NCBI GenBank assembly: GCA_032207245.1
Contig: JAGEOH010000251.1
Span: 1-64,000 of the forward strand
DNA from: Pardosa pseudoannulata
Lineage: Eukaryota > Arthropoda > Arachnida > Araneae > Lycosidae
Reading direction: 5' to 3'
Length of the DNA: 64,000 bases
The position numbers were made by a program, and so were the translations under genes. Below are positions 35,482-47,907 of the stretch, piece after piece. The first letter of the stretch is position 1, and each line of letters starts with the position of its first letter. A model generated the notes under the pieces. That model was not told the origin of the DNA, did not search any database, and was given only the letters and a program-made list of their open reading frames with translations.

Positions 35482-37064
35482 AACATTTCTACTGCTGAAG
35501 TAGTCAATTATTCATAAATTAGTTTAAAATGTTTTCCTATGATTTTCATAATCTTTACTGTTGTGATTGCAAAATTATAGCTATATTTTTACAATACATT
35601 AAATTGTTTTGCAATAAGTTTCATGTTTTACAAAATTCTTTTGTGCTAAGTTATATCATTGAGAACATACATACTTATGTTTAATTTAAATAAAAATAGT
35701 AATAAATTTAACACTTTAAGATCCAGAGACTGAAATTTCAAAAGTTCTCTGGTTCCCACCCAATAGCCAAAAGTTTGCATGTTTTCTTTCTCCCCATTTT
35801 ATTGTGCCGGTTTAGGAAAACAAGTTGCACTCCAACTCTCAAGAGAAAATAACCTCCTGTATTCTTTTATGACAGCATCTCTTTGTTGGTTATACCTCTT
35901 TATCAGTGCTCTGGGGTATTAAATTAGAAGTGAAACCAACATACAATTTTAAATGCTTGACTGGAATACTGATAATAAATTGCCATTTTATAAGATGAGC
36001 AAAAAATACGTATTTTATCCAAAATTGAAAAGAGTAGCAATTAAATGTTTCATGTTAGACAGCGTTGAGCAGTTTCTTGTCATGCTGTAAATACCTGAGG
36101 GAAATGATCCCCCTTCTTCTCAGGTATTTACCATAAATTCCTCTGTGCACTGTTATCAGCATATGCTGTGGAATCAGCAATCATGCCTCTAGGGGTGGGA
36201 GGAAATTTTTCTTGGAGGATTTTGGCTATTCTGTCATTCAAAAGTCTGTTTTATCGAAGGTTATTGTGGGATCCAAAGGCTTAAAGCAACTTAAAAATAT
36301 GAGCTAATATGTAAATTTTCAAAATGCAGGATTTGTTGGTAAAATTGTTTTGTTCAGCTTTAATATTCCATTCATAATATACTCATAAAACATTAAATGT
36401 ATTTAGATTGAAGTGATTATTATACTGTTATTTTTACTTCATATTTAAATGCAAGGGCATATCAGGATTAAATGTGCTTTTTTTTTTTTGTGTGTGTGTG
36501 TGTGCTATGTACAAATTTAAAGAAATGTTACTAGTTACTTGTTATGTAAACAGTTACATGAAGTAGTATTATTTCTTATCATTTTTTAAGTTGTTTATCT
36601 GTCAGTTATACCTAAATCTCAGAGCAATATGATATACATTGTTTTCCAAAAGTTATTGATGAATGTTTTATAGAAAAGTTTTAGTGGATATGTAGATTTA
36701 AAAGAAAACTGTATGTTACTTTTAAGGCTATAGCTTATTATATATGTGATATTGTGTAAATTTTTGTAGTATAAATTATCTTAATTTATTTGAGAAATTT
36801 TTATATTTGTTTTTGCTATTAGATATTTAAAAAGAAAGCTTTAAGAATTCATAAATTTGTTAACTGTACTCTTTTTAATAATAAGTAACACAAAATTTGC
36901 TTGATAATCAAATATACATTATGTTATTGAAATGTAGTCAAAATTTTAAATAGTTGTTGCTTACAAAAATGCACAGTTAAATTTTGTGTTAAATTATCAG
37001 ATTTTAAATTTCTTTTATATTTGCAGCTTTAACTGATTGTGTTGATTTATAACATGGTTATGAC

Positions 37065-37070
37065 AATAAA
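37065..37070 (+). terminator. Candidate distal poly(A) signal
   Basis: AATAAA within GACAATAAAAGATAAG, about 4.9 kb past the stop. Conserved in both arms, but the hexamer is frequent in this composition. Confidence 0.25.
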
Positions 37071-38460
37071 AGATAAGTCCCTGAACTATGTATGTATGTT
37101 CTTTTTCTTAGTGTTATTTATGCCTTGTTAAATTCATTATACTTTAAAGATAATAATTTTGCTTTTCTTTTCTTCATATACAGTATTATGTATTTTCTCC
37201 TTAACTTCTAAATCTTAATATACACTGCCCCCCCCCAAAAAAAAAGAAAAAAAAACTTTTAAGTAAGTTTTGTCTATCTTTATTTTAAATTTAAAGATTC
37301 AGTAGTGCAAACAACACTAACAACATTTTGAAGCATACAAACTACCATTTAGGAACAGTGAAATTTGCATTATAGAGGGATTGAATATAATGTAGGGGTT
37401 TAATGCAATTACTGGACAATTATTAATTTTGTAATTATTATGTAATAAATTAAATGTAAACAATTTGGGGCACACAAACCTTTAACTCAAGAAGCTATTC
37501 AAATAAGGAAATTGGAAGAGAATTTCAAACAATATTTGATAAATATCCCGGTAATATATATATAAAGTTAGGATATAAGAAACTGAGTTAATATAGAAAT
37601 AAGCTTGTTGATATAAAACTTGTTATGTCTGCCAATTGTGAGATGTTTAAAATATAGATTAAAATCAGCAGTTACTTCATTTTGGGCCGGTCTCACCAAA
37701 GTCGTTTAACAGCTAACCACGATTAACCCATGGCACCAAGCGTTTCTCAAAATTTTGTAGATGCTGTCCTAAGAACAGTAAGGAGGGGGTCTCGGTTTTT
37801 GATTGCCCTTTTTGATATTTTTTAACTGTAAAAGAGTCTTTACTTCTCTAGGAGAGGTAATTTTTACCCTGAACAGAGGGAGGGTCTCTTAGGGAATTCA
37901 GAATTGAAAATCATGCTATATATGTATGGACTACTGGAGAAGTACAGTATTCTATAGCATTGAGGCAAGTGCAGCTATTTTTCCTGCACTTGGCATTCAG
38001 AATCATCTGAAGGTACGGTTTATTAAGTGTTGTATTAGAGCGGGGACTTACATGCTGAAGCGCTTTTGGTTTTTTAACTGATTAACTGGCCATACGATTT
38101 TGCAGACGGTTAATGTTTAAATTTATATATTGTAAGATTTTGTTTTCAGGGAAATATAAAAGAAGTATTTCATCAATATAAAGGGAAATGTTTTAGTGTG
38201 GTAAAGTAATTTTGGTGATGCATTATATTGAAATAATTCGCTGAAAAACAATGTTATTTTGTTAGACAAAAGAGAAACCAATTTTAACAGAACAGTCCAA
38301 ATTTTACCATTCATTGTGTCTTACAGACAGTATATAATTTATATCTGTAACACCATATCGCTGGTTTTGTTTTTAAAAATTGTCAAGATGTTTTTCGCAG
38401 AATATATGATTTCCAAATGTTAAAAACAATTAATAAATATAATTTAATCCACTGACCTAA

Positions 38461-39124
38461 CAAGAAACAGTTCGTTCTATTGTGCCAGCGTGCAGTGAAA
38501 TCCTCTGCATGTGGAATAGATGTTCGGTTTGTCCACGCCAATGAGCATCCGGATTAGGCACCGCAGTGGTTGACGCTATGTGGTGGTACGTTTGCTGAAC
38601 ATATAAGTTTTTTGTGGAAGCCCGTGTACGTTTTTCAACGCTGATATGACACCATACAACAAAAAAGACATGAGTTTTGCTTCAGTGCTAGTAGAATTCT
38701 CATAAGTTTAGCTGTTTTTATAGTTATAACTCGACTACTAGTAGGTAAATATTTTATTTATTGAAATCTTTAAATTTATATTCATAATAAATAACCCGTT
38801 TCAGAATGGAGAACTCAGATGCCTCAATAATTAAAGATTTATTGGAAAATCCATGTTCTCTGCACACCCTGCATGAAAACCTACCGCATGCCACTGATAT
38901 ATATATATATATATATATATATTACGCCAGTCTGAACTCTTTAGAGCATACGACGCCTTGCAGACTGCAATACAGACAAGAAATTGCCCCATTAGATGGG
39001 AGATTCGAAAAGGAACCCGAAGAAATAACATACTGTAGGGCAGGACAAGAAGAAAGGTGATCTCTATGCATTGGAGCTGAAGCACAAAGGACACAGTTCG
39101 GTGAATCAACAAGACCAACTTTGT
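38461..39124. other. Composite repeat-like segment, right-arm copy
   Basis: Mirror of 1561-2220, less AT-rich than its flanks, with a (TA)n tract at about 38897-38922 that is longer than in the left arm. ORFs across the tract (Ile-Tyr runs) are not genes. Confidence 0.4.
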
Positions 39125-40145
39125 ACAGATGGGCCTTGACAACTCTCTGTTATCACAGAATATCAAACCCACAGACTCACAACGTTTAGTCAACCTTGTG
39201 CATTTTACCACTAGGCCAAAGGAGGCTGTGGCAGTAGTGTCTTATTATTCTTGGATGCTTGCTTAATCCCAACGTCCAAATGAAAACTTCTGTATTAAAA
39301 GGGGAGATATGAAACTGTAACACTGTACTGAAGTACACAAGTTTCCCCAGAAATTTTTTACAGCAAATTCGATGCATCTAAATCAGAATTTCTATTTTTC
39401 TTTGATCCAAAAATTTATTAATTTTCTGCGATTCCTGGGAACCTTAACTCGCACTCCGTTTTTTGAGCTTCATGCTCTCTCAGCCAAAGGAAGCCGTGAA
39501 AGCAAACTTTTATTAAATCTATTTCAAGTTTGATGAGATAACGACCAAATAAAAACTTCTGTATTTGAAAGGGGAATATGAAACTGAAACACCACGTTGA
39601 AGTACCCAATTATCACCGGTAAATGTATCACAGTGGATACGAAACATCTAAACCAAAACTCTTATGTTTTTCGTGATTCTAAGATTTTTATTATTTTTTT
39701 TTCAGCTTTGGGGAACCGAACTCGCAGACTCACTTCTAAGAGCCTTGTGCTTTAACCCCTCGGACAAAAGAGGTCATGACAGAGTGTACTCTTATTAATT
39801 ACACTTGAAGCCTGCAGAATCAGTGCTCAAAAGAAAAATTCTGAATATGTAATGGGATATAAAACTTAAACATACACTCAAGGCGTGCTGAATGTAATCT
39901 TTACTTTTTTTCGATGCTTTCATTTCACGAACCAAAGATTTGTTTTCTGCAACTGTGGAACCCGAAGATCAATCACTTAAAGGCTCCTATTCTAACCACT
40001 GAGCCAAAGAAGGCCACATCACTATAGAGTTATTAGATCTGTTTGAAGCTTACTGAATCAAAGAGTTTAAAAAAATGCAGTAATTATGATTATAGTCCTT
40101 ATGTATACTTGTCCTTGATTGTATCCCATCTTTCTGAGTTACTTT
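39125..40145 (-). repeat. Tandem tRNA-like monomer array, right-arm copy
   Basis: Mirror of 540-1560 with the box A/box B pattern on the minus strand. Units are centred near 39225, 39490, 39770 and 40010. Differences from the left copy are a few substitutions. Confidence 0.6.
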
Positions 40146-40214
40146 AGTAAGAAACTGCATTTTTTCTCCAAACTCTCACAAAAGTAAGAAAATGCATTCT
40201 TCAGTGAAAGAAGG

Positions 40215-40387
40215 CTGAACGATGGCCGAATGGTAGAGCGCTGCTCTTCGGAACTGGAGTTCGCGGGTTTGAGTCTCGCTGTTGACATAAATGTTCGTAT
40301 CGGTTCAGAATCGGCTTTGAACAGTACGTTCTGGTTTCATTAGCCCTCGTGTAGCAAAACAGTAGACTGTAGCGCTCTAAACCAAAG
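40215..40387 (+). mobile_element. tRNA-derived SINE (family 1), right-arm copy
   Basis: Mirror of 298-470. The head GATGGCCGAATGGTAGAGCG and box B-like GCGGGTTTGAGTC are followed by the family body ending TAGCGCTCTAAACC. No clear target-site duplication. Confidence 0.75.
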
Positions 40388-40639
40388 CAATTTACAGTTG
40401 TACACTTTACTGTGAACAAGAATTTAATTTCGGCACTCAGTTGGCGAATCCTACAAGGTACGTCTCCTAAGAAAAAATTTCTGTGCATTTCTATCTAATC
40501 AGCAAGGAAAACATGAGCTTATGTTGAGGCAGAGGAATTTTATTGGAATGTTAGTGACGTATTCCAACAGTCCGGATGCTGCTTCTAATTCACTGGGCAG
40601 CCCAGTGGTATAACAGTGATTCATTGTGAGCTAGCTCAT

Positions 40640-41115
40640 TACGTTTAAGATGCTGCGATCTATTGAGCTATGTTATGCAAACAAAGTTTTGCGTTAAATT
40701 CGGCAAAAGTTAAAAAACAAAACAACAACAACAAAAAAAAACATTGCAAATGGCAAAAGTGGATTACAAAGATGAAATTTTGTCATAATCGCAAGCCTAC
40801 AAGAAGCAAACTGCGTTCAGGAATGGCCGACAGAACATTGAAGATGATCCGTACGTAAGACGATCATAGATTAATGATGAAACATCGAACGAGGAGGGAT
40901 GTTATGAACACGTTTAGCTGCGGAATTTTCAATTGTGAATGCACAATTTTACTCTGAAATACTCAAGTGCTAGAAGAAAAGGGTAAACTGCGTCCGTCCA
41001 CAGATCACTGGCAGTAGGATCGTCCATCACGACTACGCTCGACCACACAGGGCATGGTTGTAGCTGAGTACCTAACCCAAGAACACACAGCTATTTCAAA
41101 TGAAAGGACCATTGC
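40640..41115 (+). pseudogene. Degraded mariner-family transposase remnant
   Basis: Three consecutive pieces match the layout of mariner transposases. First, KFCVKFGKS at 40684-40710, the N-terminal helix-turn-helix signature. Second, a piece around 40795-40855 reading NGRQNIEDDP, equivalent to the linker segment with EDDP. Third, the C-terminal catalytic-domain part, with NAQFYSEILK from 40938 and HHDYARPH at 41025, where family members have HDN-RPH or HDNAPAH around the second catalytic Asp. Stops interrupt every frame, and the region with the first catalytic Asp is deleted between the second and third pieces. Non-functional. The inverted-repeat match runs out at its N-terminal edge only because the window ends there. 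Confidence 0.75.
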
Positions 41116-41333
41116 GGAATCTGATACTGATTTATAATATGAAGTACACTCTTTTTTACAGGTTCATGCAATATAATAAGCTCTTAGCAAAGATACTTGA
41201 GCTCAGCTTTCAATATTGGCGATTTATTTCAAATTTGATTGCTGTTAGAAAAAAAAATGATTTGTTCAAAAATTAAGAGCTCACCTGAAAACTGAGAACT
41301 TAAGCAGTCTCTTTAAAAGGAGTACCTAAAATT

Positions 41334-41510
41334 ATGGGGTTTTTAAGAAGTGCTCGAACTTTTGTTTTAAAGAGTAATAAAAACGGAAAAAGTGAGGGTT
41401 ATGCTGATCCAGGTGATGTAAAGTTTAAATTTGTTGATGAAACCATGATAGTGCAAGAAAAAGACGATTCAGGTGCACTGGATGGTGCAATGATTGCTCT
41501 GAGAAAATGA
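41334..41510 (+). other. Unassigned coding-like ORF, 58 codons
   Basis: The ATG-led frame has ordinary, non-AT-driven composition (NKNGKSEGYADPGDVKFKFV ...). A one-base shift at its end would continue into MTEQELK. I do not recognise it. The setting between a mariner and a LINE remnant suggests a decayed gene or element. Confidence 0.25.
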
Positions 41511-41976
41511 CAGAGCAAGAATTAAAATGATGTAGTGAGGAATAAATACCTATCGCAGTTTTTTTCAAAGGGGGGGGGGTAGAAAGAGGGAGATATTAGG
41601 TAATGTGGCTAAGAGCCTGCGAAATTTATTTTGAAATCAAACTAATTTGCATCGTCGAATATGAAATTCTCGCTTCAAACGAGAATACAAAGAGATTCCT
41701 TTATCTTCCACTGCTTGAAACTTGATCATTTTTGTAATCCGCTTCAATTGGGAATGACCAAATCAGAACATCACTGAGTGGTTGAATCAATCAATGAATT
41801 TTAAAGTCCCCCCCCCTGTTTTTTCATTCTAACGGCAGATCAGAATTTACAATTCTGCTGGCGAACAAAATGAAAAATGACCAGCAAATTCTACTTACTG
41901 GGATCGTTGTAACTAAAGATGAGACAGTGATTTTTTAGTAAAGGAATATTTTGGTTTTGGAATGTCTGGTGCAATT

Positions 41977-42248
41977 TACCTAAAAAAATGATAGTTTTGT
42001 TGCAGTCTGGAGCAAATAGAGCAGCTGTTCAACAACTGCGTTCATTAGAAAAAGGTGTTTACGTGTCAAAAAAATTAGTTGTATACAATGTCATTTATTT
42101 TCTTTATAACAATCCTCAAATATTTTACTTTCTTTTTAACCCTTTGCATTGTAATGTTGAGTCTGGTGTGACTTTTTTTCCTGCAAGCTATGTTGAGCGT
42201 GGCTTGATACAGTCTTTAAATTTAAGAATTACTTTACATACTTGTTAA
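41977..42248 (+). other. Unassigned coding-like segment after a splice-acceptor-like site
   Basis: After TTTTGTTGCAG the frame reads SGANRAAVQQLRSLEKGVYV, which looks coding, then drifts into Phe/Tyr/Asn-rich sequence. It may be an isolated exon or a remnant. No family recognised; no partner exon identified. The rest of 41116-42522 shows only C- and G-runs (near 41571 and 41808). Confidence 0.2.
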
Positions 42249-42522
42249 AGTGAATTAAAGCTGCTAGGTTGATGATAAACTGATACAGTGAGTACATTAA
42301 TTCGGAATACAAAAAGATTATAGGCAAAAACAAGTTAAACTTTTTAATTATTAAATTGAATACATTCACATATTCTTTTGTGTACCTTTCTTTAAAGTAG
42401 TGATAATTTACTGTTTCCACTTTATTAATAGCATTTTCAACATTCTTGCTTGTCTCTTTTTCATCCAGGCCCTCCTGAAATGAGCAATTTGTAACTCTGG
42501 AATAAATTCTTTTACTAAATCA

Positions 42523-43200
42523 GTGCAGCTCCTTGCTTATGCCGATGAAATAGTAATAATTGCAGGTATGCTTTAAAAGAGATTGCCCTTAAGAGGTCTG
42601 TTGAAAGTATTTGACTATTAATAAAAACGAAACCAAATGTATGTCTTTCACTAAAGCTCCAGTGAGCTTTAAACATCTAAAGAATGAATGTTTTAAATTT
42701 GAAGTAGTAAATAGCTTTACCTATCTTGGATCAGACATCTACATTCTAAATGGCATAAGTACTGAAATTAAGAAGTGTACTCTTGCAGCTAATTGATGTC
42801 AACATGGTCTAAGAACTTTCTTAAAGTCAAAACTAATTAAAAGACATATCCTGTAAATGAAAATAGAGTGTAGAGACCAAGACATAATTTTGAATTATAG
42901 GGATTATTCAAGGCAGCAGATAAGTAAATTCATCAGAATAGGTCACCTGAGATGTGCAAGCAATACCTGCTGTTTGAAGCCCTCTTCTTTGATTGCTTAA
43001 GATTTATAATCATAAATCTATTGGAACATGAACTAGGGGTAGACCAAAGTTGAGATGGACTGACTGTGTGAAGGAAGATTTCAAGGAATTGAAAGTAACC
43101 AACTGCAGAATTATTGCTAAATGGAGAATGGTTCTTTGGAAGGCCTTGGCCAGCAGAGGCTGTAGTTTCAAAAGAATTATTTTCAACTAGGTGTAAGAAT
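42523..43200 (+). pseudogene. Degraded non-LTR retrotransposon reverse transcriptase and 3' end
   Basis: VQLLAYADEIVIIAG at 42523 corresponds to the catalytic YADD block of LINE reverse transcriptases (here YADE). It is followed by NKNETKCMSF, then VNSFTYLGSDI and STEIKKCTLAAN (42690-42795), the usual FxYLGS-x-I...EI--RI--AN block. Around 43030-43190 the frame reads RGRPKLRW, DCVKEDFKEL and WKALASRG, the conserved tail found in many such elements. Stops and frameshifts separate the blocks. Only the 3' part survives; the endonuclease is absent. Confidence 0.8.
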
Positions 43201-43205
43201 AACAT

Positions 43206-46200
43206 TTAAATTATTAATAATTTAATGATTTTTTAACTTCCAATAGTTAGAATTTTTTTACATGTTTTTAAAACCTTTAAAGTAAAAATAGTTCTTTGTT
43301 GTAACATATGTATTTATACATGCAATTTTTAATAATAAAATATTGGGAAATTCTTTGAAAAGCAAACCCAAAATGTTAGGAAATGGATTTAAGCAATTGA
43401 ATAAACACCATGGGGATGGGAGGGAGGAATTAAACTAGTATTTTTATAAACTTTGTATAATTATAAAGAGCCTCATTGATACAGGATTGGTAAACCAAGT
43501 AATTGTTTCTTTTGTAATTAGTGTGAAATAGAACTGTACAACACTTCTAGACACTCTTTACAAAATTTTCTACCCTGTGGATAAGATGTATGTTTAGTGT
43601 ACCTATGGAATTATGTTATAAATGAATGTACCTTTAAGAAATGTTAAATATTTGAAGCAGATGAATATAAAACACACAATGATTTAATACTTTAAAATAT
43701 TTATTAAAATGGAAATAAAATCACAATCAATATTGTACAATGTAAGCTTCACACAAAATAAGCACATAATATTACGGGCAGTTTAAAAAGTATTAAAAAA
43801 TGTATGGTACCAATGCAAGGTTTTAATTAATATAAAAAATAAATAAGCTTCATTATTCTCTAATTCTATTAAATTAGATATATTTGTCTATTATCAGGTA
43901 AAAGTATTACAAAATTGTGTTCCAGTTATAAATTATTCGTTTGGATGCTAGTAACTACTATAATTCACTGTCATAAAGCTTTATAAGGTGGTAAACATAC
44001 CATTATTTAAAATCCATTTAATTTCTCTTTCTAATGTAAAAGGTGTCAGTTGTAATATTTTAAACTGTTTTTCTATATGGCTCAAAATTGTTAAAAAAAA
44101 TTTAGAGTTTTAGGAATTTATCTCACAATTTTGATCTACAACCTAGTCGAACAAATGGTAATTGCAGGTCTTAAACACAGATCATGTGTAGTAATAGATA
44201 ATTATAATTAAAGTATATATTAAAATTTTAAGAATTTTCCATGAATCTTTTCAACTACTTAAATAGGAAACAAAATTACAAAGATAATTTAACATGTAAA
44301 TTTGGTGTAAAAAGTATAAACAATAACTTTATCCTATCAAATGTATATGAGTAACTGGTATTAAAAACTTTCAACTTATTTATTACTTTTAAAGTATGTT
44401 AATATTTTTTAGCATTTATCAGCCTATGATAAACATTTTAAACTATATTTTTAAAATTTTTATTTTTACTTATCTCTTGTTAGTTATAATGAGAATAAAT
44501 CCTAATATTACAAACCAAAAACGTTTGATTACATATCTAAACTTTGCTTTTTCTCTGCTATAAATAATTCTATATGACCTGATAACTCCTCAAAGCTTTA
44601 AAAACTCAATTTCTCCCAATGGAATGCTAAATAATTTTATTTTAATTTACTCATATATCTCATAAAACTTTTATACTAAAATGATTTAATATATTAAAAG
44701 GAAAATGAGAAATTTATTGGATTATTAGGCTTACGTACACTTATTTGGAAGCATTTAACACAGAACTGAATAAAGGAAGAGCATTTATCGAATCAGTAAA
44801 TGGAAGAATCCAAAAGCAAAGCACAGTCTCAAAATAAGTTTGTTGCTGTTCTGGTTTACATCATAATATAAAAGACAAATCTTTTGTGCATCAGGCTTTT
44901 AAATATATCAGCAACAATTTCAATATTTCACCTTAAAGCAATGACTTTACAACTTTCTATTTATGTAGCTAGCATATTTCTTATTAATAAATAAAAGTTT
45001 TATTGTAAGAGTAAAAGCACATAATGTAAGAAAAACATGTTAAATTTTCAACTTATAAACAAAAATAAATAAAAATTATAAAAGAAAAAGAAAAATAAGT
45101 ATGCCATTAACTATAGCAGAGGTTTTTTTTTCTCATTTATAAGGCTTTTAGAAATACTAGATTCTACAGTTGATTAAATTTTAAGAGCATATTTTTAGAA
45201 TTAAATCAATATTAGTATTAAGTAATTTGTTATGCTATATGTAAAAATGAACAATTAAAATAAGTGACATGCTTAGAAATCAATTGTCAGCAATATTATT
45301 GTTTGTCATTCCAATAAAAATAATTTCATCATTTAGAAACTCTATTCTTATTAATAATTAAATCTGGGTAGAATGAATTAATGTTTCTTTTGAGTAGAAT
45401 GTATCGAATAAAATGTTGTGTAAATGCTTAACATTCTCATTTTTTTTAAATTTATGATTTAAAATTACAAAAGTCTTATTTAATAATTTTGAGTGCATTA
45501 ATTTTATTAAAAGAAATATTAATAGGAAGTAAACATACTGTAACATTTTAACTCTATACCAAAAGCCACATTAAGAAAAAGATAAAACCTCAAGTACAGC
45601 TCAGGTAAATTTTTAGACTGAATACATATTAGTAAATAGAAGAATAAAACCTAGCACAAGACACACAAGGTAGATAATAAATAAAATTTACTTGCAAGTT
45701 ATAAATATATATATATAATATTAACAGCCCATAAACATAAAGTAAAGTAGATGTCAAACATCACATGCATATAAAAAAGCACCCAATACCAATACTAAAA
45801 TGGTAGAAATATGAGAATGTGCTTAAAATAACTATAGAACTTTTATTTGCTTTGTCACATTCACAATAAGACAAAACATATGCCACAATCTATATAGAAA
45901 TGCTATGTGTCTTGTTAGATACAAACTTTTGCTTGAACTATAACAAATTCATCCATAAACTTTCTTAATATTGCACACCATGATACAAACTCCCAACCAT
46001 GCTTAACAATCTAACCAAATGCTAACTAGCACTAATCGTTTGAAACAATAAGATTCATATCCATAACATATTCAAAACAAGACAACTATACTTAATAAAT
46101 CTGAAGTGTACATACCCCAGTTTGAAACCTGTTAAGTATGTAACTATCAATCAAATATACAAACAAGCTGCAACAATATGAAAGTTGCAGCTTGCAATTA

Positions 46201-47865
46201 TTTTATTCATATAACATTAACTAAAAATTTATACCCTTACAAATACCTAGATTCTATGGCATAATAAAAAATGAAAACAAATTCCTTCAAATTTGTTTTC
46301 ATTTACTTACATACAACTTACAAAAACAAGTGCTCATAAGCTGCAAGAATTCTTATTTATAGCTGCTAATAATTTACCTACTTAAAAATAAATTATCACA
46401 AAACAAGGTCAAAAGGACAATAAATAATCACAATCAAAAAATAATTTTATACCGTTGAAAATTAACAGCAATTGATTTTTGGTTTCATAAAAATATACCT
46501 GGGTTAAAAAGATGACATTAACATAAATTATCTTTCACTCTGTTCAATGAACACACAGTGGTGTAGGTTAATTAACATAAAAACACATAAATTATGGATA
46601 CAATAGTTTACTTTTATTATAAAAATACCAATTTCTTGAAAACTTAAGCATTTAATGATATCTTTTCAAGGGAAAAAAAATAAGAAAACTTTGTTTGGAA
46701 ATAAAAGTTTTTCTTTTCTTTAATCAAAAAAGCAGGTTATCTTTTTAAAATTATTTTAGTCTATATTAAAAGCTGTTAAATGAACCCAAACTACTGTGTA
46801 TACATAAATATATATATGAGAGATACATAAACTGCAACTATTTTGTATAACATTAGCTCTGAAAAAAAAAAAACAAAAAAACAAATAGGCTTAATAATTA
46901 AGCAACTATTTTATTCATATATATTAATTTAACTAAAATTTTTTGCCTTTACAAATATCTATGGTATGATAAATAAGGGTTTTTTATTCTTATATAGATC
47001 TGGGTTCAAATATCAGCAAATGTATATTTATCTTCCAGACTGGCATCTCTGGAGCAACATTAATTCATATCAGATTTTCTGCAACTAAATTGTCAAACCC
47101 TTTTCCTTCTCTAAAAACAAAGGTTCTCACACTTAGTTTAACTTAATGTGAGTGCCCCTTCACTAAAAAAGTAAATAAATAAAATATGCAAATACCCTTT
47201 ATATGGAGTTACTTACAAATCGAAGCTTTTGGCTTATGGGCAACAATAACAGTTGTGCTGTAGAAAACAAGAGTGATATACTTAAGACAATCTCGTTAGA
47301 TTCATAATGTTTATGTAAAGAATATATAATCTTATGTGACATGACTGCTGGATGACATTGATAATAAAAAAATTGATCCCTTTTGCATTTTCTATAACTA
47401 TGTTACTTATCATTTTAAGTTCAATTTAGTGAATCTTGTAGCTTATTGATGCTTTCATGGTTTCTTTTTACCACAGACTGTGTGCATAATAGCACAATAC
47501 TATTAATTCTAGCATAGCAATGCTAAATCTACATATTAAAAATTCTTATTATCAGTGATTATAAGCAATTGATTGTACATAGCAAATATCTTAGTTCAAT
47601 ATGTGACAGTTTCTCTGAAGAGCTGTTATTAAACATGAAGCTATAGAACTGAATACTCTTTCAACCAATGAGGTAGGGGAAAAAGTGTACCTTCATTTAT
47701 CTTTTGTTTAAATTAAAAATTATGAAGTTTCTGATACAGTGCAAAGCTCATGCACTAACATGACATCCAGTTTTAAGATAATAATCCTACATCCAAAGAT
47801 AGGTGGTCAAAAATTAAACTAAAACTGCTGCTCAAGAGAAAGTCTAGAATTTTTTTATAGTCAGC

Positions 47866-47907
<42 letters not shown>

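Larger units (their letters stand above)
32125..38460 (+). other. Non-coding AT-rich sequence downstream of the gene; possible long 3' UTR
   Basis: Mirror of 2221-8562. No coding sequence supported. Landmarks are poly-A at 33560-33590, (TA)n at about 34318-34337 and 35444-35482, a (GT)n at about 36490-36505, and a C-run at 37228-37236. Candidate poly(A) signals are at 32333 and 37065. Confidence 0.4.
25248..40684. repeat. Right arm of giant inverted repeat
   Basis: This arm is the mirror of 1-15000. It holds the last two exons of the SILK-motif gene, their long downstream AT-rich sequence, and the tRNA-like array plus SINE at the outer edge. Unlike the left arm it is continuous with unique sequence on both sides: the upstream exons at 21.0-25.2 kb and the mariner remnant after 40684. 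That makes it the better-anchored copy. The outer boundary at 40684 is set only by the window's left edge, so the true extent is unknown. Confidence 0.9.
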
